Part shown: piece by piece, positions 1 to 13,095 of the stretch
Position numbering within the stretch: the first letter of the stretch is position 1
How the letters are laid out: each line of letters starts with the position of its first letter
Program-made: the position numbers and the translations under genes
The notes under the pieces: generated by a model
Database searches by the model: none
What the model was told of the DNA's origin: nothing
The model's input: the letters and a program-made list of their open reading frames with translations, nothing else
DNA from: Clusia tigrina
Lineage: Eukaryota > Arthropoda > Insecta > Diptera > Clusiidae
Direction: 5' to 3'
Assembly: GCA_920105625.2 (NCBI GenBank)
Contig: OV050033.1
Span: 9,590,001-9,654,000 of the forward strand
DNA length: 64,000 bases

Positions 1-3000
1 ATTCAAGCTACAAATTAGTTCCTAAGCTTCTTAGGATATGGGTTTATTGAATAAGTCAAGCTAATATAAACAAATCGTATAACCCCGAAATTACACCCAC
101 AATATGCTTAAAGAATAATCATACAGATAGGATTGAGTTTGGAGATGGTTGCTTAGAAAAAATTGACTGAGGATGAATACCGATAGTGGGATTAATAGAA
201 TAGAATTTGTCCATGCTTGGGCTTATATTCCATTACGTGGCCTGCAAATAAATGCTTGGCTTTATAGGCCTGTAAGTGAATATGTTTCTTTATATATGAA
301 CTTAATGTTCAGATCCTTTAATATATTCTATATGATATCATAGAATACTTTGAGTAGGCGGAGTAATTGAAGAGTTTGTGTTGTTCTCCGAGAGAGTTAG
401 TTATGTAAATAATTGTTTAAGGAAATCATTGAAGAGATCGAATGAACTGCATATTCCACCAAAAAATAGTTTTTCGTTGAACTACTGGACTACATCACAA
501 TATGATTCCCGAAATGAAGGTATAGCCCTCAAACACGGATTAGATTAGGATGTTAAAGGGCAATGTAACATAAGCGCTTTCTGTTATAATTTTCGCTTTC
601 GTTATATTTGAAATTCAATTCGAAAATTTACGTAAAAATCATACATAAAGAATTGTGGTTTGAAATGGTTCCTTGGAATAAATTGACGAAGGACACACAA
701 ATTAATAGAATATATTTACATTGACTTGAATTCTACCAGGCTTTGAATACGATCTTGGGAAGTTCGATTTTGTGGTATGTGTTTCCATGATTCTGGAAAG
801 GAACACTTTCATCGTCACTTTCGGGTTCTAACTGGTACCGAGAATCATAAAATTGATTTATAAAGCAATAAGCAGCTTCCCTTAGCATAGTACTATAATT
901 GTAAGTTGTAGTTGTAAATAAGTAATAATAATAACTTTTCACACTGCCTTTCCATAGTTAGGTCCGCTCTCTTAATGTAAACAACCAAATGAACCAATTT
1001 TCAGCTGCTTTAAGGCCACAATCTCCAACTTATGAGTCATTCCCGTAGAGTGTTGTCGCTCCACACTCGGATAGGTACAAATCTAACTGTCATGTTTCTC
1101 ATGTAATAAAGAATAATAAATAATAAAGAAGCAATATCTGGAGATCATGTTTTTACCTTCAAAGTTATATGATTAAATATAATAAATAAATGCTTCGATA
1201 TATGTTGAATTTTTTCATTATTTGTAATTTAATTTTTTTCATTAAATGATGTTAATTGCGTTCTCACGTGCCGCTGTAACATGAACGGGTGTAACTGCTT
1301 CAATGCATTATGCAACATGACATCACGTAAAACATTTTCAATAAATACGAAGACGAGCGAGCGAGCATCTTCAGTTTGAATGTGCTGAAACATTTTTGCA
1401 CATACGAGAACCCGTGCTGCTAAACTGAAATCAGCTGCTTGCACTGATATCTGATACGAGCCCGCTCAGGGTTTGCATTTATGCATGCAGTTCCCCTAAT
1501 AAACGTACGAGATCCGAACAGATTACATGCCCGTGCATAGCATTTGCATCGAATTACGAGTAACTGCTGCAGTGACGGTAATAAAGTGGAAAATATTTCT
1601 ATTAAGCCATTAAAATGTCGCACTGGAAACTCTCCGCTATGGACTTACGGAAAGCTCACAGCGAGTGGGTCCCACTGCGAGACCATTGTGGAACCAAATT
1701 TCGAACGTAATCCGAACTGCCAGCATGCTAACCTCATTTGTCGCTATTAAATTGCAAATTTAATTCAATCATCATCAGCAGCATTACAGCGAATGCTGAG
1801 TCTGTTCCTGGGGGCCACAAGCGGTGAGCTGAAAACTGCTGCCAGTGCTGACTGGGCTCAAGAAACAGTTAAACGTGCTGAGCTGCACAAACTCGTACGT
1901 GCACTCGTAGCACATGCAAGCAAGTATTTAACACGCGGCAATTGCCGCCACTATGGCCCAGCGAGCAACAACCACCAACAAGCAACAACATAACAATGCG
2001 CTAAAATGCTAACTGATTGCCTGGTAATGCATGCGGCAAAGTCAGTCCCAGCCAAGTGAAGAACTCCTCGCACCATTAGAAATTCTAATTTCACACAACT
2101 CCCCCAACTGTCAGCGTTGGAGGCGTTGAGCGGCTGAGCCACTAAGCGACTGTACCGGCGTGTTGAGGGACACAATGGAGCTGTTGATGGGTCTGCAAGT
2201 TCTCGCAGCCGGAACAATGAAGGAGCGTGCGAAATTCTCATGAAAAATGTGGCTGCTTTTTTCTCCAATTCTGCTTTTTGGTACGAAGAACACTACTCCG
2301 TGTGCTATTTATAGCAATAAACAATTGAGGATCGTTTGATAAGTAAACGAAATAGAATAAATTTCGGCGTGTAACAAAGTTGGTGTGTTTAGAGCCGATT
2401 ACTGTGACTGATTTAGCGCTCATTCTTGCAGCTGAGGACCCCGATCTATGGGACTCAATCGCCTGTTTCTGTTTGTGTGATCAAGAGTATATAACTTCAG
2501 TGATTTGGAGATATGTTGTAACAAGATCCCGCAGAAACAGTGATGTTTTATCATTCTAGTCTTCAAGGTAAAATATTTCTTATGGGGCTAAGAACAGTTT
2601 GAGAGCAGAATAACCGTGAACATTTCTCCTTTTATGCAGAGGGTCTGGAGGAATAGTAGGATCTTAACACTGGTTGTTGCCTCCTTATCAGAACTAACAT
2701 ACTCACATCATAGTTGAGAAACCTCACAAATCTTCTTTCCTTCAGCAACTTGCACAAACATGCCTCGGGTAAATCCGCAGTCCTCTAAAGATGCCTACTA
2801 ATTGAGTTGTGTTTCTGGTAATATTGCTACTGCTATACTGGTTGTTGTTGTTATCTGGTAACAGTAGATTTTTTTGTATTATATTACAAAGCACATCTTA
2901 TGATGAACACTATCATCTGGAGAGAATATTGTGCCACTAGTATATTTCATAAGAGAGACCATGTGCTTATCTTATAAAATTTTTGACAGTAATGCTCTCA

Positions 3001-3930
3001 AATTCCATGGAATAGCATAATACTTTCAAAGGATTATTCACCTCATCAATCAATAAGCAATAATTAACTCAAGCTTCCTATATTTTTTTAACCAAACCCG
3101 ATACTTCCTTGGATTTCGAACACATATTCTAGAAATGATGGTCTTCCACTCTCCAAAAAGCAGCAATTCATTTGCTACACTCCCACAACTTATCGATTGT
3201 TACCACCTGAAGCAAGCTGCAGTGTTGTTATTGTTCAGCGTAAGGCGCTGGAATGTTCTGAGCGATTTGTGCACTTTTTTCTTGGATTTCGTTTCTGGTT
3301 TCTTTGATCGTTGCTAGGTCGCCCATAGCCAGGAATGGCCAAACAGAATTAATTTTATGTGCAACAAATTGATTGATTGCTGTTGAAATGGGAGCAGTCG
3401 CGCATTTGATGCATTGCTGACATGCCTGACAGTGACATTTGGCGTTGTTGTCATATTAATAGCAGATCAATGGTTGTTACGGTTCAATCACACTGAGCTT
3501 TGAGGGCACTTCGAAACTGAGGAGCACTATTTATATGGATATATTAAGGAATTGACTGATTTTTATAGTTTAGATTCGTTGTACACAAACCTTAGAGTTG
3601 CTTGAGTGATGTTTTTAAATGGGTGTATACACTTTCCATACAATTTCATCTTCGACTATTAATATACAAAAAGTATAATAAGTTTCTAAACAAATAGTTT
3701 CCAGCCACGATTCCTGCACTTGTAACTTTCCTAGTAGTTCTTATCTTTTCTAGAGTTAATCCCTTTTCCTTGGTTGGTTGCTGCCCACCCGTCCATACAG
3801 TTTGTACTACACCTGAGCATAAGTGTCAGTGTTGTTCTTCCAATCGAAGATTCCTGTTCTCTCAGTTTGAGGCGAAGTACACAACTGGTTGTAAAATTAA
3901 TTAAAACTGCATCGCTGATATCTGATACCA
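1..3930. other. Intergenic, no gene seen
   Basis: AT-rich apart from a GC-richer, repeat-poor block at about 1230-2300. Longest open frames (up to 105 codons, minus, 1951-2268) show no family motifs. A diverged direct repeat pair lies at about 119-210 and 640-722 (CATACA.A, ATGGTT.CTT, AAATTGAC.GA.GA, ATTAATAGAATA in the same order). Confidence 0.7.
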
Positions 3931-4259
3931 ATGGCAGCAGATCGACAGCTGACGTCGCGCATCATATATGACAAACAGCTTAAGCTCTTCAATGATTCTG
4001 ACATAATTAAGCGGATTGCGATTAAGACAAAAGCTGCTCGCTTCCTTGAAACAAAAAGTCAGAATGACGACAGCAGCACCGAGCGGTAGAGGAGAAGACT
4101 CGACAGGATTAGGTGGAGGCAGCTTAACAACTGCGGTTGATGAAAGACAGAAGAGAACTGTCGGTAATTTTAGAATGTCTGCGGGCTACTATGGCCGATG
4201 GAAGCATGTCTATTTAAGCTTAAAGCAAATTACTGGTGAGAGAGGAGTGAGATGGCAGA
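3931..4259 (+). other. Unassigned stretch upstream of the degenerate jockey LINE
   Basis: A 53-codon frame starts at ATG 3931 and overlaps longer chance frames. I recognise no ORF1 (gag) zinc knuckles, so I cannot say it belongs to the LINE. Confidence 0.4.
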
Positions 4260-5560
4260 AAAGTATTCCAAAATTAAAACATTTGGGAAATAATACAAAA
4301 ATATGTATGTACTCGTATATATACCTGGAAGATTTGGCTCCTCTCAAAGTCACTAATTACTCTCTCCGGAGAGCCACAAAAATGGTTAAAACACCAGTGG
4401 ATAGTGAATCACCTCTAAGAAAAAGCGATGGTACTTGGGCAAAAACAGATGAAGCAAAACACAATTCATTTGCAGCGCACCTCAGGTCAATCTGTCAACC
4501 TAATCCATCTATCCGCAACAACAGCAACATTCAGAATATGTCTACAGCGACGCCAGCAGTGCCAATTCATTTTAAACCAAAGGAAGTCGGGCGCCTGTGT
4601 ACAATGAGTCTCAACCCAAAAAAAGCACTGGATGTGATTTAATTACCAACAAAATGATAAGCAAATTGCCGCAAATAGCTCTGATGCAGCTTATGCATAT
4701 TTTTAATGCAATACTCCCTCTGGGCCACTTTCGTACAACATGGAAAACATCTGAAATAATAATGATACCAAAACCAGGAAAAGACCCTACTCAAGTATCT
4801 TCATATTTCGACCCATAAGTCTCCTGCCAACCCTCTCTAAATTGCTCGAGCGGTTCTTACTGGAAAAACTACCTTCAAAGCTCAATTCCATTATTCCTCA
4901 TCACCTATTTGGTTTCCGCAAGCATCATGGAACTATCGAGCAAGTGCACCACCGCATTGCTTCTGAAATACGACGAGCAAAGGAAGTACTGCACAGCATT
5001 ATTCGTATTTGTCGCACAGGCTTTTGACAAGGTCTGGCATGAAGGACTTATCTATAAAATTAGAAAGTTTCTGCCGAGCAATTCGCACAGTCTTCTGGAG
5101 TCATATTTAACAAATCGAAAATTCACAGTTAAATATAAAGAATTTTTAACACCGGAATTTGAAATTATGGCTGGAATGCCACAAGCTAGTGTGCTTGGCC
5201 CTATGCTATACAAACTTCTCATTTGCCAACTGATAAACACCTCGTGACCTCGACTTTTGCGGATGACACTGCTATCCTGAGCACTCACCAAAATCCGCGG
5301 ATACCTTCGCGGGATTTAGAAGAGCATTTGAAGGAAATGGAAAGTTGGCTGGCCGATTGGCTCATCAAGGTAAAGAAGCAAAAAAGTCTACATATGGCCT
5401 TTACCCTCAACCACCGGACTTGTCAGGCAGTCTCCTTAAATGGCATTGAAATCCCGGAAGCATCAGAGGTAAAATTCTTAGGAGTGCATTTCGACCGACG
5501 GCGCACTTGGAGAAAGCATATAGAAGCGAAGAAAGTCCAAATAGAAAGTTGGCTATAAGA
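4260..5560 (+). pseudogene. Degenerate jockey-clade LINE ORF2 (reverse transcriptase)
   Basis: The plus strand carries jockey reverse transcriptase homology spread over three frames with at least four shifts. Order: linker motif NYSLRRATK and DGTWAKTDEAK (to about 4640); NPKK, MIPKPGKD (4597-4818); ISLLP and LLEKLPSKL, FGFRKHHGTIEQVH (4810-4985); FVAQAFDKVWHEGL and PQASVLGP, the latter replacing PQGSVLGP (4985-5245); FADD in STFADDTAILS (5255-5290); then GIEIPEASEVKFLGVHFDRR to about 5560, where homology stops. Both ends are missing (no endonuclease, no poly(A) tail). It is related to the copy at 33.6-35.4 kb but much more decayed, so it is a separate, older insertion. Confidence 0.88.
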
Positions 5561-6977
5561 TATAAATAAAAAATTATATTTAAAAAATGCCTTTATCCGA
5601 AAATGTTATGTTTATAATGATCACAATGACGTAACTGGCTGTCTGCTTGCTTGTGCCCACTTCAATTTGCCCGTGTTCATGTTCATTTGTTAAAATTTGT
5701 TATGCAATGACGATGACGGCAGTCTAGAAAACTTTTTCAATTAAATCACTCAAGCAAAACTAAACAAACACACAAAAAACAAGAGAACTAAAAGAAAATA
5801 AACAAATAAACAGTTCTAAATCAGCATGAAGCGTTGAGGAAACACCCAACAGGGTAAAGCAGGAGTGGTAATAAAATATAATAAAATTTTAAACTTGACA
5901 AAAATTGGCATTTGAGATGCTTGCGTCTCAAATGACTGAGACAACAAAGGCTGGCAGCAAGCCGCAAGTGGCTGCATTCCCTGCTAGCGGCAGAAACTAC
6001 CAGCAATAGCGTAAAGTTCCAGTAATAACGGGCAACACTGGCCCGAATTGACTGATTGCAGTCACTACACTGAATTTTGTACGGGAAGAGAATTAGTTTG
6101 GGTGACTAGCGGCAGTTCCGTACTGCATAATCGAAGCGGTCAGCCCCGCCTTTTGGGAATGTCAAGGAAATTTTAGATTTTGTCCATTTTGACCATAAAA
6201 TTGTTTTCTTCAAACTAAAAAAATTTCATATTTGAGTCTACGATTGATGAGTTTGAACACACGCCACAGATCAGTTCACCTGCCCAGCCGGTAACTCAAA
6301 CTGACGCTCCATAAATTCGATTTTTTTTCCTGTCTCCTCTGCTTTTGTTTCGATTTTGTTGCTTTGTTGTCTGCTAAATTTGAAATTTCCTGCTCAGTTT
6401 GGTTTTTATGTTCTGCTTTGATCTTGGTTTACCGTTCCGGCTGATTGAATCCGTAAGATTTGTGTTCAATATTGAAGCACAAATTGGCGGGAATGCCAAG
6501 TGGCGTAGAACAGAATTCTACACAGTCATTGATTCCGACCGAGATTTACTCTTCTAGAGCACTGCAGTCTCATTGTGAATTAGCTGCAATTTGGTGGTGG
6601 TTGTGTTGAGACAAATTTCAAAAATGGTGGAGTTGTGTGGGCCGTCATCGTTGACCCACTCTTATGTGAACAAGGGAAAAGTGACGATTTTTAATTGAAA
6701 CTGACAGAAATTACAGCAGTCACATAATACACGATTTGTGACTCACTTTCAATTATGACGAAATGGCAGGGACGGTGGAAAATATTGATTGCTTCCAAGG
6801 CAACTCGGTGTGTTTGTATATTTTCGTTCTATACATTCCTATCCTAATAATTCAGGGCAACAATCATATTGCTTTCAATCTTCTTTTTTATAAATTTATT
6901 ATAATTATCTTAACTAGTTCTGGATTTCTCAATATTGATCGTTCTCAAGTTTCGAACACCGTTGGGACTATTTTTGA
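5561..6977. other. Intergenic, no gene seen
   Basis: Low-complexity A-rich start (5561-5600), then unique sequence. No frame over 80 codons and no element signature. Confidence 0.65.
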
Positions 6978-7042
6978 TCACTTTCGTTGGCCCTGAGAGT
7001 TCCAATCACTTTCGTTTACTCTGAGGGTTCCAATCACTTTCC
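6978..7042. repeat. Tandem repeat, 28-bp period, 2.3 copies
   Basis: TCACTTTCGTT recurs at 6978 and 7006, and TCACTTTCC at 7034, with CTGAG.GTTCCAA between copies. Confidence 0.8.
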
Positions 7043-7045
7043 TAT

Positions 7046-7085
7046 TCGAACAGCCAGTCGAACCTAGCCTAACCTGCTTTGGGAG
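7046..7085 (+). mobile_element. LINE 3' tail, plus orientation
   Basis: CGAACAGCCAGTCGAACC followed by AGCCTAACC resembles the ends of the RNase-H LINE family. It directly abuts a tail in the opposite orientation at 7086-7140. Confidence 0.45.
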
Positions 7086-7140
7086 GTTGGTTAAGTGGCT
7101 GTCCTTAGACTCACTTAAGCTTGGTTAAGGGGTATTTTGG
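7086..7140 (-). mobile_element. LINE 3' tail, minus orientation
   Basis: On plus it reads GGTTGGTTAAGTGGCTGTCC then TTAGACTCACTTAAGC, the reverse complement of the tail consensus (GCCTAAGTGAGTCTA, GACAGCCA, AACCTAACC). The segment at 32829-32876 is its closest relative in the window. Confidence 0.5.
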
Positions 7141-9324
7141 CAACCTTCTAGAGAAAATGGTGAGTATATTTGTATATTTGTTTACCTGCTTACAATATTC
7201 ACATCGGTGGAGAGGATATCTAAATATCATTAGGAAATACTTCCTTGGCTCATAACTCCACTGCAATAATTGCTTATGTTATTCTAATAACAAACAAGGA
7301 TCATTCAACTCGTAAATGTAAGGAACCTCCCAAATATAATAGGGAGAGGAATGGATCTTGAATTGAATTGAGCCCCTATTTAATCGTATGTATATTCTAA
7401 AGTCTCAACGACCTCGACTGCGATCAACTGCTCCGTGCACATTCTGAACTAGTACGAGTGTATTCTGTGGTATCAGTTTCGCAGAGGTTGTTAATTAAAT
7501 TAACTTCCAATTTAACATTTTTATGCAAAGTGCTCACTTTTATGGCACAAAGTACTCGTAAGCAATACAAAAGTAATCGCAAGAGAAACAAAACGCTGCT
7601 TAATGAATTGCTTTTTGTGTGTGCTGCTACGACAATGCATCTACGAGGGGCACTTAATTACAGTGCATTTAATTGATTGTAAATTGCAAACATTTCCATC
7701 AAATGCAAAAACTGCCAACATCGAATGTGTGCAAATGCGCCTGGAAGTCAGCGATGCAGGTGAAGATGCGCAGCCGGCTCATATGGGCCGCAGTGTAGTG
7801 CGACATAAGTAAGCAACCTTAGCAGCGGGCGAGGAGGGCTTCGACAACCAACCAACCAACCAAGCACTCAGCGTAATAACGTTGCATTGTCTGATTTGCG
7901 GCTATTGTTGGGATTCTAACAAACATTTGGAAGAGTATGATGAGCGGACGAGAATATGGCATGGCGTCATGCAATGCAATGCAATGTGCTGCTATGTGGT
8001 ACGACTCGACTTGGCTTGGGCTGATCCGTTGTGCGCAGCTATGCTGAGCTGTGAGGTGATGTGATGTGATGCGCTGTGGTGCCATGACACTCGTGCGCCC
8101 TGACATGTTCGTTAACGCTGCCGTAGCAATTCCGCCGCCTGAACCGTACCACCAGTACGCGATTTTCACCGTACCATAAAACGTTAATTGGAAAACCCAG
8201 GCGTACGTTGGACGCGACAGCATATGTGTCAACTGTCCCCGAGAGGCGGGCACCTGGCACCTGACACTCCGCCACGGCGCACACCAAATCTATGAATCAA
8301 TACTGCGAGTACATAAAACAGAAGTAAGTGGCCAGCAGGCAGACAACATATGGAAAAGCCATTAAAATCATTTCGAAAAAAATGATTGTTTTAATCTTAC
8401 CTTATTTTGAAGCATTTTTTTCTCGATTATGATGTGCAACTTTAGACTATTTATAGAAATTATTAATTTGCGTTGGTAGCCGGCCATAAAAATGTGTTTT
8501 GCAGTGCACACTCGCTCGCTTGGATGAGCTCATCCAGTGGCACTTTCCTACGGCCGGCCGGGCATGCCGGCAAACGACCTTGCGAGCGGTGAAGCGGGTG
8601 CTCGGCACGTTGCCAACCTGATGCGAGGGGCTCAGACAGCAAACATGCATATTAGCTCAAAATTTGCTTAACTGTTTGCATATTAAATTGTAATTAACGT
8701 GTAATTAATAAGAATCGTTTGTTTGTTGGTTGGCTTCTTGCCGGCTGCCCAGTGACGTAGGTGTCAAGAGGTTGACGCAGGAGGAGGAACTGCAGCGAAA
8801 CCCTCGCAGAAGCATGTAAAGTCATTAATTTACATATTTAATTATAGAAAATCTGCAGCAAAGTGTTTTCAGCAAAAGACTATTGCAGTTCAACAGTTTC
8901 GCTCTGCGGATTAAGTGACATGAGGCAATTCTTGACTAGGTAACGTTTTTTTTTATAAGCATAGGCGCATCATGCACTTGGATGGGTGTGTGAGCTCATG
9001 CGAAATATTCGCAGTCAAATGGGCACATCACTAATGACATCTATTGGCATTGCAAACTCACACTTCTTACTATGGTAAACAATTCAGTAATCTCTGAGAA
9101 GAATATGTTCTGTGTTGCAGCGTTTCGTAGAGTCCATGGGCCCAGTAAGATTTCATTACTTTCTTAGTAAAATCTAAGATGGCTTTGAAACTTGGCCCAA
9201 CTTATTCCTATGATAAACACAGGCCACTTAAAATGCCACTGATTACATTTAGTTTGCTCCGAGGCATGTTGATCATCACTTAACCTCCTTTAAGATTAAC
9301 ATCATCTACAAGAGTTCTGAATTG
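7141..9324. other. Intergenic, GC-richer unique block
   Basis: 7440-8650 contains short runs such as GCAATGCAATGCAATG (7970-7985) and GTGATGTGATGTGATG (about 8055-8070). A 144-codon minus frame (7819-8253) has no recognisable domain. Confidence 0.65.
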
Positions 9325-9765
9325 ACTTAGGTAGGTAGGTTAGGGCGGCAGCTAAAAGAAGCTCACCTAATGCCACAGATTGGCCCGTTGTGATACCAAA
9401 GACACAATGGTTCCCCGTTGTGATACCAAAGACACAATGGTTCCTTCAACTGAAATACCTCTCCGGGACTCATAGGGAAACTACTGCGATTCCCTGATGT
9501 AGCGAGCGTCTTGCTTATACTAATGGAGGATAGGTCAGTATCCATAGGATGATAGCAGATGATCCAAAAAAGACGTCAACAATTGAAATCTCCTCCTAGC
9601 GTCGGCTCAGCAGTAGCACATGAAATGTGGGATGTCTTCCCCATCATCCGACGACCTGCAGTTTCGGCAAAAGTTATTGAAAGATTGTCTTAATCTCGGT
9701 TAATCCCGGAAGATTCTTCCAGACCTCAACCAAATTATGTATTAGTGTGTTTACTCAGCAGACCT
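9325..9765 (-). pseudogene. C-terminal end and 3' tail of an RNase-H-type LINE
   Basis: The minus strand encodes NFCRNCRSSDDGEDIPHFMCYC, the C-terminal zinc-knuckle-like block found after RNase H in R1/I-like LINEs, then RRRFQ, a broken serine-rich stretch, and WYHNG just before the tail. The tail ends in a CCTAACCTACC-type sequence (9330-9350 on the complementary strand), like other tails in this window. Several stops interrupt it. A 30-bp exact duplication (9384-9443) lies in its 3' part. Confidence 0.7.
9384..9443. repeat. Exact 30-bp tandem duplication
   Basis: 9384-9413 and 9414-9443 are identical (CCCGTTGTGATACCAAAGAC start). The duplication sits in the 3' part of the LINE fragment at 9.3-9.8 kb and repeats its GTATCACAACGGG motif. 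Confidence 0.9.
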
Positions 9766-11889
9766 CCAACGGTATTGTATGCCAGGGCACAGAAGCTTTG
9801 GGTATACTTTAATATAGAGAAGCCGCCGCTTTCCCGGCAACAACATTTTATTCATGCTTGCATAGCATTCGATGACATTATGAATGGAACACATCATTTG
9901 GTGATGAGAATTCCGAAACTAAAATTTCCTAGAATAATTTTCGTGTAAATAAGGTTGAATTTTCTCAAATGCCTGCATAATATTTTTCCTGAGCTCTGCC
10001 GTTGTTCTTGTTTGATTTGCGTAGACAAACGATGAGCAAAACTCCGTAAGAAGTAGTCTAATAGTGTCCAATCACAGCTTATCTTGGTACGCAGGTGACA
10101 TCACTGAAACGAGAAAGTGTGGTGTCGCAGAATTTTTCAACCAATAAATTCACTGCTTTGCGGTTTGAGTGGCACGTGACACCGTTTGCTTTAAAATCAT
10201 GTTGGCATCAGGGAAAAGGTGGCAAACAAAATCACGAATTGAAGGCATACGAGAACCTCAGTTCCTGGGAATACTAACGAATTGAAAGATTCGGTTTATC
10301 GTGCACATTTTCGTCAACTGAGACTATATTGGAAACCCCTCATCTATCAGATGGTCCTACGAAGCTTTTTTTATATAATAACTGGACAATGCGAAAACTT
10401 GTTACTAATTTTGTTATTAATACAAACATTTTTATTATTATGAACCCCAAAGAAAAATTGCAGTTCTTCACTGTAATTGTGACACCAACCGCTGTCTCAT
10501 AGATTTATAAACACAGCCACCAAAGAAAAGGAAGAAAATCCTACATCATTCTCATACACTAAGCTTATTAAATAATCCACAAACACACACGCTCGCATTT
10601 ATATCCCGGCAATCACTCCAGCTGCGCTGCTGTCCTGCGTGCTACTCACAATATTTTATGATTTTCTGCGACAACAGGACACTGCCAGGCCGCATAGGCC
10701 GCGCGCTTTGTCGGCAACATTATTTGTGGTTGCTGGCGATTGGTGCCGCTGCCACGTCATCTTGCATAAAAATTAAAATTTTAGACAAGTTCATTTGCGC
10801 GCCGCAGCACGACCGCTCTGAACTGAGTAGGCAGCGAGATTATCGTCATACTGTGCCCTGTGCAATTAGGCTGCGCATGCGCGTGCGTACGACATTAGTT
10901 GTCGCCCTTTTTTGATTGAAGAGACAAGCGCAATGCGGCGGAATGCTATGCCAACGATGCTGCGATTGTGTCAAATGACCGCGAGGCATATTTTCCACGA
11001 CACGCCACGCCACGCCAGCCTCTTGGAAATTTGCGTACATTGTGGGCTGTGGCGCTCTCCGCACTCTCAGATGCGCTGGTTTGAGGACGAACAAAGGCTT
11101 TTGTGGTTGACTGTCGAGCTGTGAGCGGAGTTTACGCCACCGGGCTTTCCAACTAAATGCGTTTGTCGTGTTGTTGCAGATGTCGGCACAATTTGTGTGC
11201 CAAGCGCTTTGATAATTTTTAATTTTTTGCTTATATTTAAATTTGTTAATGTATAAATTTGCATAATACAACTAAATAGTATGCGGCGCTCACGACTCTT
11301 TGCCTTTTCCAACCATCTCTAAGGATTTCACCACTTCCTAAACTCTATGCTAATGAGCTGAAGCTGCCTTTTATATATTTTATTATGATAATAGGTGCAC
11401 GCTCAGCGCTCAGCTGCCAATTAGTGCGATCCGGCACAATTTGTCAAAACAATGCGGCATTTTTGCATAAATTGCAAAGCGTACAATAAATGGCGGCCAG
11501 CATCTTTTTCGTCAATGCTGCGCTGCGGCCACAAACTGACCCCAACACTGACATTTATAGCCAGCCGCACACTGAAGACCTTAGCTTCGTCATGAACCTC
11601 ATAAAACAGAGAAAACAGCAGAAAAAACTCAACAATTTTTATTGCTAATTTAGTGAATGGCGTGTTGTGGCTTGGCCACGGAGATTCGTTGCATGGGTGA
11701 CTGATGCAATTGTGCGCCAAGCCGCCGTATAAGCACACAGCCATAATGCATGACGGTCGACGACGCCGTCATGGCAGTGGCAATGATAATGGAAAAAATG
11801 CTTAATAATCTTCGGGTGACAGATTTGGTGACACTCCTCTGTCAGCGCAGAGTGTGGAAGTGGCGACGAAGTGCCTCACATACGCCACA
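9766..11889. other. Intergenic, no gene seen
   Basis: 10600-11760 is a repeat-poor block of higher GC with overlapping frames of 85-141 codons on both strands that do not resemble proteins. The segment just before the 131-bp array (11865-11889) looks like a decayed unit of it. Confidence 0.6.
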
Positions 11890-12405
11890 GAAGCTTCGTT
11901 TGAGCGCTGAGAGAAATTAGCACTAATGGATTGGGAGCAAGGAATAGCGTTAGGATTGCTTCCTAGCCAGGACAGTTTGAATCTGATTAATGCTTCTAAA
12001 AAGTTGCGTCACATATGTCACAAAAGTTTGGTTCCAGTGCTGAGGGAAATTAACATTGATGTATTAAGTAGCAAGGATTAGCATTAGGATTGCTTCCTAG
12101 CAAGGATAGTTTGGATCTGATTAATGCTTCTAAGGTTCCATCACATACTCGTATGTCAGAAAAGTTTGGTTCCAGTGCTGAGGGAAATTAGCATTAATGG
12201 ATGACCAGCAAGGATTAGCATTAGGATTGCTTCCTAGCCACGATAGTTTGAATCTGATAAATACTTCGAAGGTTGCCTCACATATGTCAGAAAGTTTGGT
12301 TCCAGTGCTGAGGGAAATTAGCATTGATGTATTAAGCAGCAAGGATTAGCATTAGGATTGCTTACTCACCAGAGAGTTTGGATATTATTAATGCTTTTAT
12401 TAATG
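11890..12405. repeat. Tandem array, four ~131-bp units
   Basis: Units: 11890-12020 (131), 12021-12158 (138), 12159-12289 (131), 12290 to about 12405 (partial, diverged end). Each has GTTTGGTTCCAGTGCTGAG, GAAATTAGCATTAATG, AGCAAGGATTAGCATTAGG, TTGCTTCCTAGCCA, GTTTGAATCTGATTAATGCT and CACATATGTCA in the same order. Unit 1 is most diverged; its left neighbour ends in a CTCACATACGCCACA remnant, suggesting a decayed fifth unit. No coding potential. Confidence 0.93.
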
Positions 12406-12990
12406 AGGAAATGTCCAGGCTTGAAAAATCTGCTAAAAAGATTCGGTATGAGAATAAACACATGTCCTTGAACAATAGCTTCAAATCCCAGCAACGGCCA
12501 GTAAGGAAGGCTGAAGTAGGATAAGACCGATTTCAAGATACCGTTTAAAATATGAAAATTTGTTGAAACTGTAAAAAGAGTCTGGGCGTGACAGTTAAAC
12601 CAGTGGTGATATTGTGACCATATGTCAAATTTTATATAGTATATTTTAAAAATTTTGTGTAGATCTCGAGTTACATATCGAGTTGTGTCACTGGAGTTAA
12701 CCTGCCTAATTTCTGTATAGTTTTTTATAGTGGTACTACTGACCATTCATGAAAAATTAAATCCTTTTCTGAGGCTCAGCAATGAATGAATGTGCATTAT
12801 GGGCAGATCAGTAAATAGTTTCTGTTTTATAGATAGGTGACGACTTTGATGAGGTACTCATAACATAAGACCATATCAAGTGTGTTCATTGTAACCCTAT
12901 TCCTTAGTCAGGAAATGGGCAAAGTCGGGAATCAAAGTGCTGCGTGCATATAAATGGGTCATCTTTCTTATATGATCAGTTTGAATAATA
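12406..12990. other. Spacer between the 131-bp array and the mariner element
   Basis: A 126-codon minus frame (12366-12746) overlaps the array end; it is aromatic-rich and low in charged residues, without motifs. I see no transposon signature. Confidence 0.5.
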
Positions 12991-13023
12991 AAGGGTGTCC
13001 CAACAAGAGCGCAATTTTTAAAT
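12991..13023 (+). repeat. Left terminal inverted repeat of the DD41D mariner
   Basis: Thirty-three bases match the reverse complement of 14256-14288 with one mismatch (G versus A at position 19 of the repeat). Immediately outside is TA. Confidence 0.93.
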
Positions 13024-13095
13024 TTTAAATAAAACACAGATATTTTTAAAAAAAATCGTGAAACTTTATTATATCGTAGAGTAGACAGAATGAGG

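Noticed and set aside
7060..7090. CCTAACC/GGTTAG motifs as telomere-like TTAGG repeats
   Set aside because: They occur once or twice as ends of LINE tails, not in arrays, and flies lack TTAGG telomeres.
7819..8253. 144-codon minus frame
   Set aside because: Random composition and no family resemblance; overlaps GATGT and GCAAT short repeats.
12366..12746. 126-codon minus frame beside the tandem array
   Set aside because: Partly within the repeat array and without any motif; AT-rich DNA gives such aromatic-rich frames by chance.
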